From Candidatus Krumholzibacteriia bacterium (GTDB lineage Bacteria > Krumholzibacteriota > Krumholzibacteriia > LZORAL124-64-63), in assembly GCA_016744705.1 (NCBI GenBank), contig JADGDU010000012.1, positions 62,001-126,000 of the forward strand: 64,000 bases of DNA, written 5' to 3'. Shown here piece after piece: positions 63,279 through 64,000 of the stretch. How positions within the stretch are numbered: the first letter of the stretch is position 1; each line of letters opens with the position of its first letter. Below the pieces are notes generated by a model. The model made no database searches. It was not told the DNA's origin and worked only from the letters and a program-made list of their open reading frames with translations. Both the position numbers and the translations under genes were made by a program.

Positions 63279-64000
63279 TTGCCCTGCCCTTCAATAACAT
63301 CCATCTGAGTGTAGGTGATGTTCAATTTGGGGCGCAGACTGTCTGGCACAGAATCAGCATTGCCAAAAAAGCTGAATTGAGTGAAGAAGAAATCCGGGTC
63401 AACGGCATCAGCATCATAAGAGGGGAAGAAATCTTCACCCGCAGTCATGATGAAAGCACGCTCGCCTTCATACACTTCGTTCACCACCCGCTGGACGGCA
63501 GTGGTCACATTAAATTCCAGATCCTGATTCAGGATGGGATCCAGGTTGACCATCCCGCTGATCTGGTAAACCGCCCCCTCCAGATCCAGCAGGGGCATGG
63601 TATCACCAGCCACTCCTATGTAATCGGTACTAATTTCAGAAATAACCATGGATTGCAGATTACCGAAGCTGCGCGTTGTATCGTTGGACACAGCCAAAAC
63701 AGCCCGGTTGATAAAGGCGTTGGCCGGCAGCGAGGAGAAATCGAACCGCAACATGGGATAGGTGCGCAAGCAAGTGCGCATCATCATACCATCAGACACA
63801 TCCGTAGGGGCTTCACTGATTTCATGAAACGTGGAGGTATCGGCCCAGGGTTCGAGGATGTAGGTGGAGTCGGTATGAGCAAATTTCACCAGGATCACGG
63901 GCGCCACCTTAGTGTCTTCCTGATAATCAATGAGAGACGAAGACGGGTGCAGCATTTCCCTGGAAGCAAACCCCGACAGCCCCTGCACGGATTCGACACC
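63275..64000 (-). CDS. Secreted protein with DNRLRE/DUF4270-like C-terminus (5' end outside the window)
   Basis: The frame is open to the right edge, so only the C-terminal 241 aa are seen. The pattern MLRFDFSSLPANAFINRAVLAVSND, a beta-strand-rich middle (VDP...FNVTTAVQRVVNE), and the closing LRPKLNITYTQMD resemble DNRLRE/DUF4270 carbohydrate- or surface-binding modules. Function is unknown. It precedes the beta-barrel gene in the same transcript. Confidence 0.7.
   Translation of the reverse strand, partial: GVESVQGLSGFASREMLHPSSSLIDYQEDTKVAPVILVKFAHTDSTYILEPWADTSTFHEISEAPTDVSDGMMMRTCLRTYPMLRFDFSSLPANAFINRAVLAVSNDTTRSFGNLQSMVISEISTDYIGVAGDTMPLLDLEGAVYQISGMVNLDPILNQDLEFNVTTAVQRVVNEVYEGERAFIMTAGEDFFPSYDADAVDPDFFFTQFSFFGNADSVPDSLRPKLNITYTQMDVIEGQGK

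Overview
This 64 kb window is a gene-dense piece of a diderm bacterial chromosome. It carries a TonB-like protein, an OmpP1/FadL-like beta-barrel, an AsmA-like protein, several lipoproteins and a periplasmic parvulin. The DUF2723 membrane protein, the FlgD/Por-type C-terminal sorting domain, MglA- and roadblock-type proteins, and the many large secreted proteins without recognisable families resemble FCB-superphylum candidate lineages such as Krumholzibacteriota or Eisenbacteria. That placement is inference from gene content only. Almost every gene is on the minus strand; only the phosphatase (6229-7143), the amidase (20616-23051) and the tonB-like gene (23052-23852) run the other way. Genes are tightly packed, with many ATGA/TGATG overlaps and frequent TTG/GTG starts. 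No insertion sequence, prophage or CRISPR array was seen.

Layout, by coordinate. 1-4444: envelope glycosylation genes (DUF2723, a flippase-like membrane protein, GT4, methyltransferase) downstream of nusB. 4688-7143: ahcY divergent from a secreted PPP-type phosphatase. 7275-11180: a complete riboflavin operon (ribD-ribE-ribBA-ribH) behind an FMN riboswitch and a good promoter. 11181-20382: selA, a SPOR/MinD-like membrane protein, smc, ftsY and an unknown gene. 20616-23852: amidase lipoprotein plus tonB-like gene. 23853-30892: a long operon rpsF-rpsR-DUF2232-rplI-manC-parvulin-DUF2914-LpoA/LivK-like lipoprotein. 31169-36425: pth, rplY, prs, tRNA-Gln, spoVG, ispE and DUF362. 36447-43340: a surface-polysaccharide block (prenyltransferase, sugar-phosphate transferase, GT4, gmhA, rfbD) fused to recX and recA. 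43853-48592: cinA and pgpA, separated by two secreted-protein genes. 48751-53075: SRP RNA-dnaX-ybaB-recR-roadblock-mglA. 53153-58636: two tRNA clusters (Ala, four Ser, Arg) around tadA, a secreted beta-propeller protein and an S55 peptidase. 58717-64000: AsmA-like, mnmA, a TPR lipoprotein, a beta-barrel and a truncated secreted protein.

Most of the window is housekeeping: translation, recombination, SRP targeting, riboflavin, isoprenoid, PRPP and methyl-cycle metabolism. The parts worth a second look are: an amidase with a second amidase-like domain that has lost its zinc ligands, followed by a tonB gene with an 11-C tract; an S55 (SpoIVB-type) protease translationally coupled to a secreted propeller protein in a diderm; an MglA/roadblock pair in the dnaX-recR operon; a 164-bp nested inverted repeat between the SRP RNA and dnaX; a 147-aa protein that is little more than a sorting domain; and all four serine tRNAs in one locus.
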